Source of the DNA: Methylocystis echinoides
GTDB lineage: Bacteria; Pseudomonadota; Alphaproteobacteria; Rhizobiales; Beijerinckiaceae
Assembly (NCBI RefSeq): GCF_040687965.1
Contig: NZ_CP156084.1
Location: 2,852,501 to 2,916,500 of the forward strand
Length of the DNA stretch: 64,000 nucleotides
Direction: 5' to 3'
Below are positions 52,796 through 62,508 of this stretch, piece by piece (the stretch's first letter is position 1; each line of letters opens with the position of its first letter). Below the pieces are notes generated by a model. That model made no database searches. It worked only from the letters and a program-made list of their open reading frames with translations, and had not been told where the DNA came from. Made by a program: the position numbers and the translations under genes.

Positions 52796-52879
52796 ATGGA
52801 CGACCTCGCTTTTCTTGGACTCGGCTTGCTCCTCTTCGGCCTCGTCGCCGTTTATGCGCGCGCTTGCGCGCGGTTCTAG
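52796..52879 (+). CDS. 27-residue membrane peptide preceding kdpF
   Basis: ATG at 52796 follows GGAG at eight to nine bases. The frame encodes MDDLAFLGLGLLLFGLVAVY and ends in ARACARF: one membrane helix with an acidic start and basic end. It lies 13 bases upstream of kdpF and about the same size. Comparable tiny frames precede kdpF in other genomes as I recall, so it is probably a genuine part of the operon with an unknown role. Confidence 0.6.
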   Translation: MDDLAFLGLGLLLFGLVAVYARACARF

Positions 52880-52892
52880 AGGAGGCTCGCCA

Positions 52893-52979
52893 ATGTCGGA
52901 ACCCGTCATCGGCCTGATCGTCGCCGTGCTGCTCGGCTGCTATCTCCTCTACACGCTACTTTGCCCCGAAAAACTCTAA
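52893..52979 (+). CDS. kdpF: Potassium-transporting ATPase subunit KdpF
   Basis: KdpF is a single-helix peptide that stabilises the KdpFABC complex. The 28-residue sequence MSEPVIGLIVAVLLGCYLLY ending LLCPEKL matches its usual pattern and length. GGAGG lies seven bases before the ATG. It precedes kdpA by 30 bases. Confidence 0.88.
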   Translation: MSEPVIGLIVAVLLGCYLLYTLLCPEKL

Positions 52980-53009
52980 TCGAAGGGCCGGCAGCGTCCG
53001 GCTGACGCC

Positions 53010-54719
53010 ATGACTCTGATCGGATTGGCCCAGATCACCATTGTCCTTATTGCCGCCATCATGGCCGCAATTCCGCTTGGCGGCTATCTCGCTCGCGTTC
53101 TTGCGGGCGAAAGAACGTTGCTGTCTTCCCCACTGATCCCGGTGGAGAGAGTCTTTTACCGCATCGCCGGCGTCGATCCCGCGCAGGAGCAAGGCTGGTT
53201 CGCCTACACGCTCGCCATGCTGGCCTTCAGCATCATCGGCTTCGTCTCGCTATACGCCCTGCAACGGCTGCAGGGCGTTCTGCCGCTCAATCCGCAGGGC
53301 TTCGCCGGCGTCCCAGCCGACCTCGCCTTCAATACGTCTCTGAGCTTCATCACCAACACCAACTGGCAGAACTACGGCGGCGAGACGACGATGAGTCATC
53401 TCACGCAAATGCTCGGCCTGACGGTTCATAACTTTGTCTCGGCCGCGACGGGCCTCGCCGTGGCTTTCGCGCTCGTGCGCGGATTCGCGCGCTCCGAATC
53501 CGCGACCGTCGGCAATTTCTGGGTCGATCTCACGCGCGCGACGCTTTACGTGCTGCTGCCGCTCTCCATTGTCTTTGCGCTCGTCCTCGTCTCGCTTGGC
53601 GTGCCGCAGACTCTTGCGGGCTCCGTCGAAGCGACCACCCTCGAAGGGGCGAAGCAGATCATATCGATCGGGCCCGTCGCCAGTCAGGAGGCGATCAAGG
53701 AGCTTGGCACGAATGGCGGCGGCTTCTTCAACGCAAATGCGGCGCATCCTTTCGAGAACCCCAACGCCCTGTCCAACATGCTGGAGATCTTCGCGCTGCT
53801 TCTTGTTCCCTTCGCTTCGGTCTTCGCCTTCGGCAAGACCGTCCTGGATCCAAGGCAGGGACGCGCGATCGCGGTCACGATGGGTATCGTGCTCGTCGCC
53901 GGCGCGCTGATCGCCTATTGGGCGGAAGCCGCCGGCAATCCGCTTCTTACCGAGATCGGCGTCGATCCGTCGCCTGGAAACATGGAGGGCAAGGAAGTGC
54001 GTTTCGGCGTCGCAACCAGCGCGCTGTTCGCGGCGGCGACGACGGGCACGAGCACGGGCTCGGTCAACGCGATGCATGACAGCTTCACGCCGCTCGGCGG
54101 CCTCGTTCCGCTCTTCAACATCTTGCTGGGCTGCATCTCGCCGGGCGGCGACGGCGCCGGGCTCTACGGATTCCTCGTTCTCGCCGTGATTGCCGTTTTC
54201 GTCGCCGGGCTGATGGTCGGCCGGACGCCGGAATATCTCGGCAAGAAGATCGAGACGCGGGAGATGAAGCTCGCCATGCTTGCTGTGCTGATCTACCCGC
54301 TCACGGTGCTCGGTTTCACCGCCGCGTCGCTTATGCTGAAGACCGGCCTCGACAGCCTCGGCAACGCCGGACCGCACGGGCTTTCGGAAGTCCTGTACGC
54401 CTTCGCCTCGACCAACGCGAATAACGGCTCGGCCTTCGCGGGCCTCGCCGGCAATACGCCATGGTACAATACGACGCTCGGCGTCGCCATGTTCGTCGGG
54501 CGCTTCTTCTTCGTCGTGCCGGTTCTGGCGCTTGCAGGCTCCTTCGCCGCCAAGAAGAAGGCGCACGCTTCGGTCGGCACGTTTCCGACGCATGGGCCGC
54601 TCTTCGTCGGCCTGCTGCTCGGCGTCATCGTCATCCTCTACCTGCTGCAATATTTCCCGGCGCTCGCGCTCGGCCCCATCGTCGAGCATTTTCTCATGCA
54701 CGCCGGCAAGAGCTTCTAA
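53010..54719 (+). CDS. kdpA: Potassium-transporting ATPase potassium-binding subunit KdpA
   Basis: KdpA is the channel-like subunit that selects potassium in the KdpFABC pump. The 569-residue protein has about ten membrane helices and four filter repeats, seen in [54 protein letters not shown] and [14 protein letters not shown]. Length and order match the family. It is followed after ten bases by kdpB. Confidence 0.98.
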   Translation: MTLIGLAQITIVLIAAIMAAIPLGGYLARVLAGERTLLSSPLIPVERVFYRIAGVDPAQEQGWFAYTLAMLAFSIIGFVSLYALQRLQGVLPLNPQGFAGVPADLAFNTSLSFITNTNWQNYGGETTMSHLTQMLGLTVHNFVSAATGLAVAFALVRGFARSESATVGNFWVDLTRATLYVLLPLSIVFALVLVSLGVPQTLAGSVEATTLEGAKQIISIGPVASQEAIKELGTNGGGFFNANAAHPFENPNALSNMLEIFALLLVPFASVFAFGKTVLDPRQGRAIAVTMGIVLVAGALIAYWAEAAGNPLLTEIGVDPSPGNMEGKEVRFGVATSALFAAATTGTSTGSVNAMHDSFTPLGGLVPLFNILLGCISPGGDGAGLYGFLVLAVIAVFVAGLMVGRTPEYLGKKIETREMKLAMLAVLIYPLTVLGFTAASLMLKTGLDSLGNAGPHGLSEVLYAFASTNANNGSAFAGLAGNTPWYNTTLGVAMFVGRFFFVVPVLALAGSFAAKKKAHASVGTFPTHGPLFVGLLLGVIVILYLLQYFPALALGPIVEHFLMHAGKSF

Positions 54720-54729
54720 GGAGCCGATC

Positions 54730-56778
54730 ATGTCTCCAAAAGTCGCCGCTCCCGGCCTGTTCGATCCCGACGTCGTCAAGCGCGCCTGCATCGACGCCTT
54801 CATCAAACTCGACCCGAGAAAGCTTTCGCGCAATCCCGTCATCTTCGTCACCGAGATCGTGTCCTTCGTCGTGACGGGCTTCTTCGTCCGCGATCTCCTC
54901 GCCCACAATGGCGTCGCCTTTTTCTCAGGCCAGATTGCGGCCTGGCTGTGGTTCACCGTTCTCTTCGCGAATTTCGCCGAGGCGGTCGCGGAAGGACGTG
55001 GCAAGGCGCAGGCGGACGCGCTGCGAAAAACGCGCTCCGACACCCACGCAAAACGGCTGATCGACCCGGAGGGCGCCGCCGGGATGAAGAAAGTCTATCA
55101 GGGAGTCTCCGCTCTCGAATTGAAGATCGGCGACATGGTTCTCGTCGAAGCGGGAGACCTTGTTCCAGGCGACGGCGAAGTCGTCGAAGGCTGCGCCTCG
55201 GTCAATGAATCGGCGATCACCGGCGAGTCCGCGCCCGTCATCCGCGAGGCTGGCGGCGACCGGTCGGCGGTGACGGGCGGCACAACCGTTCTATCCGACT
55301 GGATCAGGGTCAGGATCACGGCGGCGCCGGGCTCCACTTTCATTGACCAGATGATTGCGCTCGTGGAAGGCGCGCAACGGCAGAAGACGCCGAACGAGCT
55401 TGCTCTGTCGATCCTGCTGGCGGGCCTGACCATCGTATTCCTGATCGTCTGCGTCACGCTGTGGCCGTTGGCGCTCTATTCGGGAACGACCCTGTCGATC
55501 ACGGTCCTGATCGCGCTGCTCGTCTGCCTGATCCCTACGACCATCGGCGGCTTGCTGTCGGCGATCGGTATCGCCGGCATGGACCGTCTCGTCCGCTTCA
55601 ACGTCGTCGCCACTTCCGGACGCGCCGTAGAGGCTGCGGGCGACGTCGACACGCTGCTGCTCGACAAGACCGGCACCATCACCTTCGGCAATCGCATGGC
55701 AAACGAGTTCGTCCCCGTCGGCGGCGCGACCGATCAGGCCCTGGCGGAGGTGGTGCTGCTCGCCTCTCTTGCGGACGAGACGCCGGAAGGGCGTTCCATC
55801 GTCTCGCTCGCGACGTCGAGTTACGGCGTAGCGGCTCCGCCGCTCGGCGCGGAGGCGACGATCGTTCCCTTCTCGGCGCACACACGCGTTTCCGGCGTCG
55901 ATTTGCCTCGCCGTTCGCTGCGCAAGGGGGCGGTGGACGCAATCGTCGGGCAGGCTGCGTCTGTCCCCGTTGATTTCGAACGGGCGGTCGAGCGCATTTC
56001 ACGCTCGGGCGGAACGCCCCTGGCGGTCGCCGAGAACGGGCGCCTGCTCGGCGTGATCCATCTCAAGGACATTATTAAGCCGGACATCAAGGCCCGCTTC
56101 GCTGCGCTGCGGGCGATGGGAATCAAGACGGTGATGGTGACGGGCGACAATCCGATCACCGCGGCCGCCATCGCCGGCGAAGCAGGCGTCGACGATTTCA
56201 TTGCGCAAGCGAAGCCTGAGGACAAGCTCGCCTATATCCGCAAGGAACAGCAGGGCGGGCGTCTCATCGCCATGTGCGGCGACGGCGCCAATGACGCGCC
56301 CGCGCTGGCGCAGGCCGATGTCGGCGTCGCGATGCAGACGGGCACGCAGGCGGCGCGGGAAGCGGGCAATATGGTCGACCTCGACAGCGATCCGACGAAG
56401 CTCATCGAGATCGTTCAGATCGGCAAGCAATTGCTCATGACGCGCGGCTCGCTGACCACCTTTTCGATCGCCAACGACGTCGCGAAATATTTTGCGATCA
56501 TTCCGGCCCTGTTCGTGGTCGCATTTCCAGAACTCGACGCGCTCAACCTCATGAAGCTGGCCTCGCCCCAGTCGGCGATCCTCTCCGCCGTCATCTTCAA
56601 TGCGCTCGTTATCGTCGCCCTGATACCGCTCGCCTTGAGGGGCGTCGAATACCGTCCCGTCGGCGCGGCCGCGCTCTTACGCCGCAATCTGCTCGTCTAC
56701 GGGCTCGGCGGACTCGTGGTCCCCTTCGTCGGGATCAAGGCGATCGACCTGATCGTGTCCGCGCTTCATCTCGCCTGA
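54730..56778 (+). CDS. kdpB: Potassium-transporting P-type ATPase KdpB
   Basis: KdpB hydrolyses ATP to drive potassium uptake through KdpA. The 682-residue protein has the P-type features: actuator [11 protein letters not shown], phosphorylated aspartate in [13 protein letters not shown], nucleotide-binding domain and [18 protein letters not shown] hinge, with about seven membrane helices. The start at 54730 ([16 protein letters not shown]) follows TAAGGAGCCG. Confidence 0.98.
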   Translation: MSPKVAAPGLFDPDVVKRACIDAFIKLDPRKLSRNPVIFVTEIVSFVVTGFFVRDLLAHNGVAFFSGQIAAWLWFTVLFANFAEAVAEGRGKAQADALRKTRSDTHAKRLIDPEGAAGMKKVYQGVSALELKIGDMVLVEAGDLVPGDGEVVEGCASVNESAITGESAPVIREAGGDRSAVTGGTTVLSDWIRVRITAAPGSTFIDQMIALVEGAQRQKTPNELALSILLAGLTIVFLIVCVTLWPLALYSGTTLSITVLIALLVCLIPTTIGGLLSAIGIAGMDRLVRFNVVATSGRAVEAAGDVDTLLLDKTGTITFGNRMANEFVPVGGATDQALAEVVLLASLADETPEGRSIVSLATSSYGVAAPPLGAEATIVPFSAHTRVSGVDLPRRSLRKGAVDAIVGQAASVPVDFERAVERISRSGGTPLAVAENGRLLGVIHLKDIIKPDIKARFAALRAMGIKTVMVTGDNPITAAAIAGEAGVDDFIAQAKPEDKLAYIRKEQQGGRLIAMCGDGANDAPALAQADVGVAMQTGTQAAREAGNMVDLDSDPTKLIEIVQIGKQLLMTRGSLTTFSIANDVAKYFAIIPALFVVAFPELDALNLMKLASPQSAILSAVIFNALVIVALIPLALRGVEYRPVGAAALLRRNLLVYGLGGLVVPFVGIKAIDLIVSALHLA

Positions 56779-56789
56779 GGAGGCTACCC

Positions 56790-57389
56790 ATGTTGTCGCA
56801 ATTTCGTCCCGCGATCTTCATGATCCTGCTGTTCACCGCCTTCACCGGCCTCGCTTATCCCCTGGCGATCGCCGCCATCGCCCAGCTCGCATTCGCGGTC
56901 CAGGCCAATGGCGGGCTGATCGAGCGCGACGGCAAGGTCGTCGGCTCGGCGCTCATCGGGCAGAACTTCGTCAGCGACCGGTATTTTCACGGACGCCCTT
57001 CCGCCACGCTCGGGAGCGATCCCGCAGATCCAGCCAAGATGGTCGAAGCGCCGTATAATGCGGCAAATTCCATGGGCTCCAATCTCGGGCCGACATCGAA
57101 GAAGCTTGTGGATCGCGTGAATGGGGCGATCGAAGCCGAATTCGCCGCAGGGCGAATTGGCATGGTTGCGGCGGACGCGGCCACGACCTCCGCCTCGGGT
57201 CTCGACCCGGACATCTCGCCGCAATACGCTCTGGCGCAAGTCGCCGCCGTCGCAAAGGCACGCGGCCTTGCCGAGGATCGTGTCCAGGCCCTTGTCGAAG
57301 CGCATTCTGACAACCGCATCTTCGGCGTCTTCGGAGAGCCGCGCGTGAATGTCCTAAAGCTGAACATGGCGCTGGACACGCTGAGATAA
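56790..57389 (+). CDS. kdpC: Potassium-transporting ATPase subunit KdpC
   Basis: KdpC is the single-span subunit that raises the ATP affinity of KdpB. The 199-residue protein has the N-terminal membrane helix (AIFMILLFTAFTGLAYPLAIAAIA), the conserved GSALIGQNFVSDRYFHGRPSAT and the C-terminal ALAQVAAVAKARGL and FGEPRVNVLKLNMALD. Eleven bases separate it from kdpB. Confidence 0.97.
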   Translation: MLSQFRPAIFMILLFTAFTGLAYPLAIAAIAQLAFAVQANGGLIERDGKVVGSALIGQNFVSDRYFHGRPSATLGSDPADPAKMVEAPYNAANSMGSNLGPTSKKLVDRVNGAIEAEFAAGRIGMVAADAATTSASGLDPDISPQYALAQVAAVAKARGLAEDRVQALVEAHSDNRIFGVFGEPRVNVLKLNMALDTLR

Positions 57390-57408
57390 CATCGGAGAAG
57401 CGTCGAGC

Positions 57409-60087
57409 TTGAGCCTCGGAGAGCGCCGCCCCGATCCTGACGCGCTCCTTGCCCTGACCGGCAAGGACGGACAGGGAAAGCTTCGCGTTTTTCTTGGCGC
57501 CGCGCCAGGCGTGGGCAAGACCTATGCGATGCTCGCGCGCGCCAGCGCGGCGCGCGCCAACGGGCAGGACGTCGTCATCGGGCTTGTCGAAACCCACGGC
57601 CGCAAAGAGACAGAGGCTTTGGTCGAGGGCCTCGAAATTCTGCCGAGGCGAAAGATCGCCTATCGCGGTCGCCTTATCGATGAATTCGACATCGACGCGG
57701 CTCTGGCGCGCAAGCCGCAGCTCATCGTCGTCGACGAACTCGCTCATACCAATGCGCCGGACAGCCGGCATCCCAAACGCTGGCAGGACGTCGAAGAGCT
57801 TCTGGACGCCGGCGTCGATGTCTGGACCGCGCTCAACATTCAGCATCTGGAAAGTCTCGCAGACGTCGTTTCGCGGATCACCGGCGTCGCGGTTCGCGAG
57901 ACCGTGCCCGACCGCATCCTGCAAGGCGCCGACGTCATCGTCGTCGACATCACGCCGGACGAGCTTCTCCAGCGATTGCGGGAGGGGAAGGTCTATGTTC
58001 CCGAAACCGCACGACGGGCGACGCAGAATTTCTTCACCCCACGAAATCTGACGGCCCTGCGCGAACTCGCGCTGCGACGTACCGCCGAGCGCGTCGACGA
58101 TCAGATGGTTGCGTTCCTGCGGCAAGGGGCCATTGAGGGGCCCTGGGCGACCGCCGAGCGGCTCCTCGTTTGCGTCGGGGCCGAAGGGTCTGAGGGCGTG
58201 GTGCGGGAGGCCGCCCGCCTCGCGAGCGCGCTCAACGCCTCCTGGGTCGCAGCCTTTGTCGAACGAACGGGGCATGAAGCGCAAACCGCCGAAGCCGTTC
58301 GGAAAGTGGATGACGCCCTGCGTCTGGCGGAAAGACTGGGCGCCGAGATCGCGCGGCTTTCCGGCGACGATCTCGCGGGGGAAATTCTGAAATTCGCGCG
58401 TCAGGAAAACATCACGCAGATCGTCCTCGGCCGATCCCGCACGGGTTTTCTGGGCAAGCTTTTCAGACGCTCGCTGCCGGACGAGATTGCTCGGCGCGCG
58501 AAGGACATCGCCGTGCTTCTCGCCGGCGTCGGCGAAGGCGCCCCGGCGCAGTTCGAATGGAAGCCGCCCAAGCCTTCTCAGCTCTCGGCGGACTTCGCCG
58601 CCGCCGCAGGGGCCGTTCTCCTTACCGTCGGCTTTGGCGTCTTGCTCGATCACTGGCTTCCGATCCCGAACATAGCGGTGATCTTTCTGCTGCCGGTGAT
58701 GGTCTGCGCCATTTGGCTCGGCCTTTCGTCCGCGATCGCCGCCGCCGTCCTGTCGTTCTTCGCCTGCGACTTCTTCTTTGTGGAGCCGCGCTATGGTTTC
58801 GCCGTGTCGAAGCCGCAGGAGTTCATCGAACTTCTGGTTTCGCTTGCGGTCGCGACAGCCACAGGGATGCTCGCGAGCCGCATGCGCGAGCAATCCCACG
58901 CCATGCTGCGCAGAGCCGAAACAGCGCAATCCCTCTTCGATTTCTCGAGAAAACTGTCGGCCGCGACCAGTGAAGAAGATATTTTGTGGGCGACGATGAC
59001 CCAGGTCCAGAAGGCGCTGGAGGCCCCGCGCGTCGTTCTCCTCGCGCCCGACGACGGCGAGCTTGCGATCTCTGCGTCATGGCCCCCGTTCGACCAACTC
59101 GACGCGGGCGAGGAAGGCGCGGCCAGATGGGCGCTGGAAAAGGGGGAGGCGGCCGGTTGGCGAACCGGCACCCTGCCCAACGTACGCTTCCAGTTTCGTC
59201 CGCTCGCAACCCCGCGAGGCGTCGTCGCCGTCTGCGGCGTCGAACCCAAGCGACGAGACGAGGCCTTCACCGGGCAGGAAGAGCGCATGCTGACCGCGCT
59301 TCTCGAACAGACCGCGATTGCTATTGACAGATCACGCCTCGTCGACGGCTCGATAAAGGCGGCGGCGCTGGCAGAGAATGAACGATTGCGCACCACCCTG
59401 CTCGCGTCGCTTTCGCACGATCTTCGCACGCCCCTCGCCTCGATCACCGCCGCGATCACGAGCCTTCGGAGCCTCGGAGAGAAGCTGCCCTCCGACGACC
59501 GCCGGGACCTCATGGCGTCGATCGAGGAGGAGGCCGCGCGGCTCGGCGGCTTCATCGCCAATTTGCTCGACATGACGCGCATAGAAGCGGGGGGCCTCGC
59601 ACCCACCCGCGATCTCGTCAATGTCGCGGCTGCGGTTCGCACCGCCGTCGAGCGCGTCCGGAAAGCCTATCCGGAGCAGAAAACGGCGATCAGCGTCTCT
59701 CCCGACCTGCCTCCAATACGCGGCGACGCCAGCCTTCTGGGACAAGTCCTTTTCAACCTTCTGGATAATGCGCACAAATATGGCGGTCCAAGGGGCGTAA
59801 TCGTACATGCGCGTCGGGAAGGGGCGGATGTGGTCATTACCGTCACGGATGAAGGGCCCGGCGTGAAGCCCGCGGATCTCGAACGCATCTTCGAGAAATT
59901 CTACCGCGGCGGGCGCACAGACGGGCGCAAGGCCGGCACGGGCCTCGGCCTCTCCATTTGTCGCGGGCTCGTGCAGGCGATGGGCGGAGAGATCGTCGCC
60001 CAGAGTCCCGCGATCCGCAGGCGCGGAACGAGAATTGTCATGCGTTTCCCGGCCGTCGAAGAAGCCCCGGGCGGAGCAAGGCCATGA
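57409..60087 (+). CDS. kdpD: Sensor histidine kinase KdpD
   Basis: KdpD senses potassium limitation and phosphorylates KdpE. The 892-residue protein has the cytoplasmic KdpD domain with Walker A GAAPGVGKTYAML (about 30-42), a universal-stress-protein-like domain (about 245-370), four membrane helices (about 400-490), a GAF-like domain and the kinase core with LSHDLRTPLASITA, NLLDNAHKYGGP and GTGLGLSICRGL. It starts with TTG at 57409, behind GGAGAAG at nine bases; the residues SLGERRPDPDALL are family-like. It is part of the kdpFABCDE unit. Confidence 0.96.
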   Translation: MSLGERRPDPDALLALTGKDGQGKLRVFLGAAPGVGKTYAMLARASAARANGQDVVIGLVETHGRKETEALVEGLEILPRRKIAYRGRLIDEFDIDAALARKPQLIVVDELAHTNAPDSRHPKRWQDVEELLDAGVDVWTALNIQHLESLADVVSRITGVAVRETVPDRILQGADVIVVDITPDELLQRLREGKVYVPETARRATQNFFTPRNLTALRELALRRTAERVDDQMVAFLRQGAIEGPWATAERLLVCVGAEGSEGVVREAARLASALNASWVAAFVERTGHEAQTAEAVRKVDDALRLAERLGAEIARLSGDDLAGEILKFARQENITQIVLGRSRTGFLGKLFRRSLPDEIARRAKDIAVLLAGVGEGAPAQFEWKPPKPSQLSADFAAAAGAVLLTVGFGVLLDHWLPIPNIAVIFLLPVMVCAIWLGLSSAIAAAVLSFFACDFFFVEPRYGFAVSKPQEFIELLVSLAVATATGMLASRMREQSHAMLRRAETAQSLFDFSRKLSAATSEEDILWATMTQVQKALEAPRVVLLAPDDGELAISASWPPFDQLDAGEEGAARWALEKGEAAGWRTGTLPNVRFQFRPLATPRGVVAVCGVEPKRRDEAFTGQEERMLTALLEQTAIAIDRSRLVDGSIKAAALAENERLRTTLLASLSHDLRTPLASITAAITSLRSLGEKLPSDDRRDLMASIEEEAARLGGFIANLLDMTRIEAGGLAPTRDLVNVAAAVRTAVERVRKAYPEQKTAISVSPDLPPIRGDASLLGQVLFNLLDNAHKYGGPRGVIVHARREGADVVITVTDEGPGVKPADLERIFEKFYRGGRTDGRKAGTGLGLSICRGLVQAMGGEIVAQSPAIRRRGTRIVMRFPAVEEAPGGARP

Positions 60088-60764
60088 GCGGCGAGAGGGT
60101 TCTCGTCGTAGACGACGAGCCGCAAATTCTGCGCGTGCTGCGCCCGGCATTGATCGCCTCGGGCTACCAGGTCGTCGGCGCCGCCACGGCTGCGGAAGCC
60201 TTCGCCGCATTGCGCGACGGCATGCCGGACATCGTCATCCTCGACCTGGGTCTTCCCGACATGGATGGAAAGGAAGCGCTTCGGAAAATGCGCATATTGA
60301 CCAATACGCCCATCATCGTGCTGTCCGCGCGCGACCGGGAGACGGAAAAGGTCATGGCCCTCGACTTTGGCGCCGACGACTATGTCGAAAAGCCTTTCGG
60401 CATGGACGAATTGCTGGCCCGCATGCGCACGGCGCTCCGGCGCGCCCGCAGCGACGTCGAGCCCGAGCAAATCAACGTCGAGGAGCTCGTGATCGATGTC
60501 GGCAAGCGCCTCGTCCTCAAGAAAGGCAGGACGATAAAGCTCACGCCGAAAGAATTCGATCTGCTGATCTTCCTTGCTAGACGCGCCGGACGAGCCGTGT
60601 CGCAGCGAGAAATCCTGAAAGCCGTCTGGGGACCCGCTCATGAAAACGACGGCCAGTATTTGCGCGTCTTCGTGGGACAGCTGAGAGGAAAGATCGAGGA
60701 CGACCCAGCGCATCCGCGCCTTCTGACAACGGAACCGGGTGTGGGATATCGGTTCGCAGGCTAA
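60084..60764 (+). CDS. kdpE: Response regulator KdpE
   Basis: KdpE activates kdp transcription when phosphorylated by KdpD. The 226-residue protein has a receiver domain (VLVVDDEPQILRVL, acceptor aspartate in IVILDLGLPDMDG, lysine in YVEKPFG) and an OmpR-type winged helix (KLTPKEFDLLIFLARRAGRAVSQREIL, ending EPGVGYRF). Its ATG overlaps the kdpD stop (ATGA), as expected for stoichiometric two-component pairs. Confidence 0.97.
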   Translation: MSGERVLVVDDEPQILRVLRPALIASGYQVVGAATAAEAFAALRDGMPDIVILDLGLPDMDGKEALRKMRILTNTPIIVLSARDRETEKVMALDFGADDYVEKPFGMDELLARMRTALRRARSDVEPEQINVEELVIDVGKRLVLKKGRTIKLTPKEFDLLIFLARRAGRAVSQREILKAVWGPAHENDGQYLRVFVGQLRGKIEDDPAHPRLLTTEPGVGYRFAG

Positions 60765-60862
60765 GCTGGAGTCGACGGGTCATGACCCCCGCTCAAGCAT
60801 CGGCTTTGCTTGGGCGCCGAGGTGAAAGAGTTCCGAAAGCTACGGCAAGGCGCAACTGGTGC

Positions 60863-61273
60863 TCAGTGCGGTGCGGGAATCCCGGGCAGCCAGTCGACGC
60901 CGGCGGCGGAAAGCTTCTTCGGCGCGCCAAAGTAACCACGAACCTCGGGCGGAACACGCGCAAGTTTTTCGTTAACGAGGGTGATCGCTTGGGTGACGCT
61001 GCCCCTGACATCAAGCCCCGGCAGTTCAACCCATCCAGCTCCCAAGCACTCAGAAAGCAAGTCGAGTTCGTCGTGCTTGGCTTTATGAGTGAGTAGCTCC
61101 GCCAGAAGGTCTGCAGAGGGGATACCCAGCGCGCGTGCGAGGGCGTCGAGCGGCGACTCGCCTTTGCGCCATCTCCCAACGTAATGAGCTATAATTGCGT
61201 GCTTCGAGGCGCTCCACTCGCTGTCGATGTTGGGAGTTGGTCTGATTTGGTCCAAGCACCAGCGCGTCTGCAT
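60863..61273 (-). CDS. Hypothetical protein, unknown
   Basis: A 136-residue frame with soluble, helical character: HYVGRWRKGESPLDALARALGIPSADLLAELLTH, then ELDLLSECLGAGWVELPGLDV and VNEKLARVPPEVRGYFGAPKKL. AGGCAGGCTCGCT precedes the ATG. The A+T-richer composition than the kdp operon suggests separate ancestry. No family is recognised. It converges on kdpE. Confidence 0.5.
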   Translation of the reverse strand: MQTRWCLDQIRPTPNIDSEWSASKHAIIAHYVGRWRKGESPLDALARALGIPSADLLAELLTHKAKHDELDLLSECLGAGWVELPGLDVRGSVTQAITLVNEKLARVPPEVRGYFGAPKKLSAAGVDWLPGIPAPH

Positions 61274-61493
61274 AGCGAGCCTGCCTATCTCAGATCTTGG
61301 TTCGCCCTTGGAAGACTTTATCGGCGACTAGCTGTCGATTCCATTGATTTTGAGTTGCAGCCAAGATTCGAAAATGACCTTCGGAAGGGCGACGTCATCT
61401 TCGGCGCGTCACAGCGATCCTCAAGGGGCCGCGCTCAGCCTGGAAGGTAACTAAGCGCAGCCGATCGCGCTGTTTATGTGAGCCGAAAACCGA

Positions 61494-61832
61494 TTAAGGC
61501 CCGCCCAAGGACGGCATGGGGGGCAAGGATCGAATCGCCTGGCCAACACCTGCATAAGTCGACGCGCCCTGTTGGTTGACCGTCGCGCTATTACTCAGAT
61601 TGCTGCCTGCCTTCCCGATGGCGACTTGTTGCACCCCGTAAAAGTCCACGGCGCTGTTCTGCGTGGTGCTATCTACGTTGTTCTGACCAAACGACACACC
61701 GGCTTTGGCGCTCAGAAGGGGATTGTTGCCGAAGTTGACGCCGATGAAGCTCGGCTTGACGCTGATGAAATTTTGCGCTTGCGCCTGAGCGGCTGCGATC
61801 GAGACAAGAACGGCAATTGTGAAATATCTCAT
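61494..61832 (-). CDS. Small exported Asn/Gln-rich protein A
   Basis: The 112-residue protein has a signal peptide (1-19, ending AQA), then polar, Asn/Gln/Ser-rich beta-prone sequence: SFIGVNFGNNPLLSAKAGVSFGQNN, STTQNSAVDFYGVQQVAIGK, SNLSNSATVNQQGASTYAGVGQ. Regular Gln/Asn and Gly spacing is reminiscent of curlin-like or other fibre-forming surface proteins, but no curlin consensus is complete. It lies downstream of protein B on the same strand, so both may be cotranscribed. Confidence 0.65.
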   Translation of the reverse strand: MRYFTIAVLVSIAAAQAQAQNFISVKPSFIGVNFGNNPLLSAKAGVSFGQNNVDSTTQNSAVDFYGVQQVAIGKAGSNLSNSATVNQQGASTYAGVGQAIRSLPPMPSLGGP

Positions 61833-61955
61833 CTTCTGCTCCTCGATTTTCCGCTGATACGCCGATTGCGACAGGCAGGACGCGCGCTCCCTCGAAGAGA
61901 AGACCGCGGCCGCCGTTGGCCGCGATCCTTTTCAAGCCAGGAGAGCAGCGACGTC

Positions 61956-62255
61956 TCATGGAGCGCCGAAGTTCAGCGGAACCTGCGCCTGGATAACGGT
62001 CGCCTTGTTGATGGCGTCGCCGCCCTTCGAAGTGTTGCCAATCGACTGATTGATGGTCGCTGACTGCGACAGATCGCCATGCCACTGGTTGACCGGGACC
62101 TGCGCTTGCACGACGAAAGCCTTGTTGAGCGCAAAGCCGCCCTTCGAGGTGTTGCCGATCGACTGATTCAGCGTGAGCGACTGGGTCAGATCGAGAGCAA
62201 ATGCGAAGCTAGTGGAAAGAACCAGAGCCGCAGGAATAAGAAGGAGCTTCCTCAT
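61956..62255 (-). CDS. Small exported protein B with two internal repeats
   Basis: After a signal peptide (1-20, ending AFA) the mature 79 residues are two near-identical 35-residue repeats (22-56 and 61-95). They share the core NQSIGNTSKGG, which occurs at 30-40 and 69-79, and ends KAFVVQAQVPVN / KATVIQAQVPLN. The DNA repeats are likewise similar, so the duplication is fairly recent or conserved by conversion. The Asn/Gln/Ser/Gly pattern suggests beta-strand turns and possible self-assembly. No family is recognised. Confidence 0.7.
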   Translation of the reverse strand: MRKLLLIPAALVLSTSFAFALDLTQSLTLNQSIGNTSKGGFALNKAFVVQAQVPVNQWHGDLSQSATINQSIGNTSKGGDAINKATVIQAQVPLNFGAP

Positions 62256-62508
62256 GAGTATTCTCCATACTTAATTGAAGCTGCCTTTTGGCGCTTCAGG
62301 TGAGGAAGTAGGCCGTGGCAAGCACACGCACAGGCGCCTCTTTGGATAGGTGTCCATAGGGGTTAAGTGCTATTACTTACAATCTCTGCGGTAGACCCTG
62401 CGAGGCTCAAGAGATCGTCGCGTCCGCATATCAAGAGGAACGCGAGTTCAAAGGCGCTTTCCGCGGATCGCGCAGATCGCGTCACTCGCAGGCGCTCAAA
62501 GGGGAATT
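62256..62508. other. Intergenic region upstream of protein B
   Basis: This A+T-richer region lies between the two secreted-protein genes and the glycosyltransferase gene, all on the minus strand. It should hold the promoter for protein B. No gene or RNA is recognisable. Confidence 0.35.

Noticed and set aside
53250-55043. Long open frame opposite kdpA and kdpB
   Set aside because: Antisense to well-identified genes; low-complexity Arg/Glu composition typical of shadow frames.
61184-61450. 88-residue plus-strand frame
   Set aside because: It overlaps the minus-strand hypothetical gene, which has a better ribosome site and more regular composition.
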